Shown here: positions 62,198 through 64,000 of the stretch, piece after piece
Numbering within the stretch: position 1 is the stretch's first letter
Layout of the letters: each line of letters begins with the position of its first letter
DNA from: Bacteroides gallinarum DSM 18171 = JCM 13658
Lineage (GTDB): Bacteria; Bacteroidota; Bacteroidia; Bacteroidales; Bacteroidaceae
Length of the DNA: 64,000 bases
Direction: 5' to 3'
Assembly (NCBI RefSeq): GCF_000374365.1
Contig: NZ_KB894127.1
Span: forward strand, 1 to 64,000
The notes under the pieces: generated by a model
What the model was told of the DNA's origin: nothing
Seen by the model: the letters and a program-made list of their open reading frames with translations, nothing else
The model's database searches: none
Made by a program: the position numbers and the translations under genes

Positions 62198-63673
62198 ATG
62201 GAGAATTTAAATAAAACCGACATCGGACTGATAGGTTTGGCGGTAATGGGAGAGAATCTGGCGTTGAACATGGCGGATAAGGGCTGGCGGGTTTCGGTCT
62301 ATAACCGTACTGTTCCGGGAGTCGAGGAGGGCGTGGTGGAGCGTTTTGTAAACGGGCGCGCACGTGGTAAAAGCATCGAAGGCTATACGGATATGGCTCT
62401 CTTTGTAGAATCTGTTGCCGCTCCGCGCAAGATAATGATGATGGTACGTGCCGGCAGCGCCGTAGATGAGCTTATGGAGCAACTGTTTCCGCTGTTGGCG
62501 CCGGGAGACATACTGATAGACGGCGGTAACTCCAACTACGAGGATACCAACCGCCGTGTGGCGGCGGCGGAAGCGAAGGGATTCCGTTTTGTGGGGGCTG
62601 GCGTGTCCGGTGGCGAAGAGGGTGCTCTGAACGGCGCTTCTATCATGCCGGGCGGTTCTGCAAGTGCGTGGGAAGCTGTGAAGCCGGTTTTGCAAAGCAT
62701 CGCAGCCCAGGCATCCGACGGTACGCCGTGTTGCCAGTGGGTGGGACCGGCGGGCTCGGGACATTTCGTCAAGATGATTCACAACGGCATCGAATACGGC
62801 GATATGCAGCTTATCTCTGAGGCTTACTGGGTGATGAAGAATTTGCTGAAACTGGATAACGAGGAGATGGCTTCCGTCTTTTCCCACTGGAATGAAGGCA
62901 AGCTGCGCAGTTATCTTATTGAGATTACCGCCAATATCCTGCAACATAAGGATAAGACGGGCGGTTATCTGATAGACAAGATTCTGGATACGGCCGGACA
63001 AAAGGGTACGGGCAAATGGTCGGTAATCAATGCAATGGAATTGGGCATGCCGCTGGGGTTGATTGCCACGGCGGTCTTTGAGCGCAGCCTGTCGGCACAG
63101 AAAGGATTACGGGAAGCGGCGTCCAAGCATTTTGTATGCCGGCGTACGGAGGTGGTATATAACAGGACTGAAATGGTGAAGGATATTTATTCGGCATTGT
63201 ATGCGTCCAAGTTGGTGTCTTATGCACAGGGATTTGCCGTATTGCAACGTGCCTCGGACGCCTTCGGCTGGAACCTCGACCTGGCTTCCATAGCCCGTAT
63301 GTGGCGTGGCGGCTGTATTATCCGCAGTATCTTCCTCAACGATATTGCCGCAGCCTTCGAACAGGACGAAAAGCCGCAGCATCTTCTGCTCGCTCCTTAT
63401 TTCAGCAATGAGATGAAGCAATTGCTTTCCGGCTGGAAACATCTGGTGGCGCAGGCCATGAAGGAGGAACTTCCGGTTCCCGCCTTTTCGTCGGCATTGA
63501 ACTATTTCTATTCGCTTGTCTCTGCCAAGTTGCCGGCAAACATGATTCAGGCGCAACGCGATTATTTCGGCGCGCATACCTTTGAACGTGTAGACGAACT
63601 GCGCGGACAGTTTTTCCACGAGAATTGGACTGGACATGGCGGCAGCACGAAGTCGGGAACATACAACGTATAA
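62198..63673 (+). CDS. gnd: 6-phosphogluconate dehydrogenase, decarboxylating
   Basis: 491 aa. NADP site GLAVMGENLALNMADKG (residues 13-29), substrate/catalytic block GAGVSGGEEGALNGASIMPG with the conserved Ser, and GSGHFVKMIHNGIEYGDMQL with the catalytic Lys. Converts 6-phosphogluconate to ribulose-5-phosphate and CO2 in the oxidative pentose phosphate pathway. Followed at 45 bp by zwf on the same strand. Confidence 0.96.
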   Translation: MENLNKTDIGLIGLAVMGENLALNMADKGWRVSVYNRTVPGVEEGVVERFVNGRARGKSIEGYTDMALFVESVAAPRKIMMMVRAGSAVDELMEQLFPLLAPGDILIDGGNSNYEDTNRRVAAAEAKGFRFVGAGVSGGEEGALNGASIMPGGSASAWEAVKPVLQSIAAQASDGTPCCQWVGPAGSGHFVKMIHNGIEYGDMQLISEAYWVMKNLLKLDNEEMASVFSHWNEGKLRSYLIEITANILQHKDKTGGYLIDKILDTAGQKGTGKWSVINAMELGMPLGLIATAVFERSLSAQKGLREAASKHFVCRRTEVVYNRTEMVKDIYSALYASKLVSYAQGFAVLQRASDAFGWNLDLASIARMWRGGCIIRSIFLNDIAAAFEQDEKPQHLLLAPYFSNEMKQLLSGWKHLVAQAMKEELPVPAFSSALNYFYSLVSAKLPANMIQAQRDYFGAHTFERVDELRGQFFHENWTGHGGSTKSGTYNV

Positions 63674-63718
63674 TCTCTGCCGGCAGCACGGCGAATGCCC
63701 CAAACAAAAAATAAAGCT

Positions 63719-64000
63719 ATGAATAAATTTGTGATGATAATTTTCGGCGCTTCCGGCGACTTGACGAAGCGCAAACTGATGCCGGCACTATATACCTTAT
63801 ATAAGGATAATCGTCTGCCGGACAACTTTGTTGTTTTGGGTGTCGGGCGTACCGGATACCGGGACGATACTTACCGTACTTATATCCGGGTAGAGTTAGA
63901 GCGTTTCGTTGCCCCGGAGGAGTATGGGGACGAATATATGACCGGCTTCTGCAACCGCTTGCACTACCTCTCTCTCGACCCCGCCGATGCTGCCGATTAC
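63719..64000 (+). CDS. zwf: Glucose-6-phosphate dehydrogenase, partial
   Basis: Only the first 94 codons are inside the window. MNKFVMIIFGASGDLTKRKL is the classic Zwf start with its NADP-binding GASGDL, followed by MPALYTLYKDNRLPDNFVVL and VGRTGYRDD. First step of the oxidative pentose phosphate pathway; pairs with gnd. Continues beyond position 64000. Confidence 0.93.
   Translation, partial: MNKFVMIIFGASGDLTKRKLMPALYTLYKDNRLPDNFVVLGVGRTGYRDDTYRTYIRVELERFVAPEEYGDEYMTGFCNRLHYLSLDPADAADY

Overview
The window looks like a Bacteroides chromosome. The support is the promoter grammar (TTG, about 20 bp, TAnnTTTG), the UpxY-type NusG paralogue, TonB-dependent receptors, serine-type sulfatases, small DUF4248 and smalltalk-like genes, and close resemblance of the housekeeping proteins to Bacteroides families. 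Flanks have moderate GC; the glycosyltransferase block at about 10.6-28.0 kb is clearly AT-rich, as expected of exchanged capsule genes.

Layout. (1) 0.3-7.1 kb, minus strand: a self-contained operon with its own promoter encoding a YjbH-like outer-membrane protein split in two genes, a lipoprotein, a GldL/GldM-like proton-driven motor pair, an OmpA-type protein and a small HAD phosphatase. No gldK, gldN or sprA lies beside it. I regard this orphan motor next to a capsule locus as the most novel system here. (2) 7.1-28.0 kb, minus strand: a Wzx/Wzy-type surface polysaccharide cluster with a GDP-fucose pathway (gmd, fcl), several glycosyltransferases, flippase, polymerase, pyruvyltransferase-like protein, acyltransferases and at least three decayed genes. 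(3) 28.5-34.2 kb, mostly plus strand: an inserted phage-like module (frameshifted small regulator, unknown protein, primase-helicase, DUF4248, HU-like protein, smalltalk peptide, amidase). (4) 34.2-41.3 kb, minus strand: upxY, wzc, wza and the initiating phosphoglycosyltransferase, preceded by a DNA-invertible promoter with perfect 59-bp inverted repeats and an adjacent tyrosine recombinase. As written the promoter faces away from the operon (predicted OFF). (5) 41.4-64.0 kb: mixed core genes: Crp/Fnr regulator, acetyltransferase, a primase remnant, LytS/LytTR two-component pair, three tRNAs, AspT-type transporter, fructose bisphosphatase, surface-repeat protein, sulfatase, a second gmd-fcl pair followed by a frameshifted TonB-dependent receptor and an AMP ligase, then gnd and the start of zwf.

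How it fits together. Regions 1, 2 and 4 together hold a full route for a fucose-containing capsule: sugar nucleotide synthesis, phosphoglycosyltransferase, glycosyltransferases, Wzx, Wzy, Wza, Wzc. Control appears layered: an invertible promoter, a NusG-like antiterminator, ops-like GCGTAGCRTA elements about 60-75 nt downstream of the promoter boxes in three leaders, and slippable G/C tracts in at least three surface-related genes. Intergenic gaps carry an unusual variety of short-period repeat arrays (7, 17-18, 22, 27 and 44 bp). All assignments are by reading the sequence; no database search was run.
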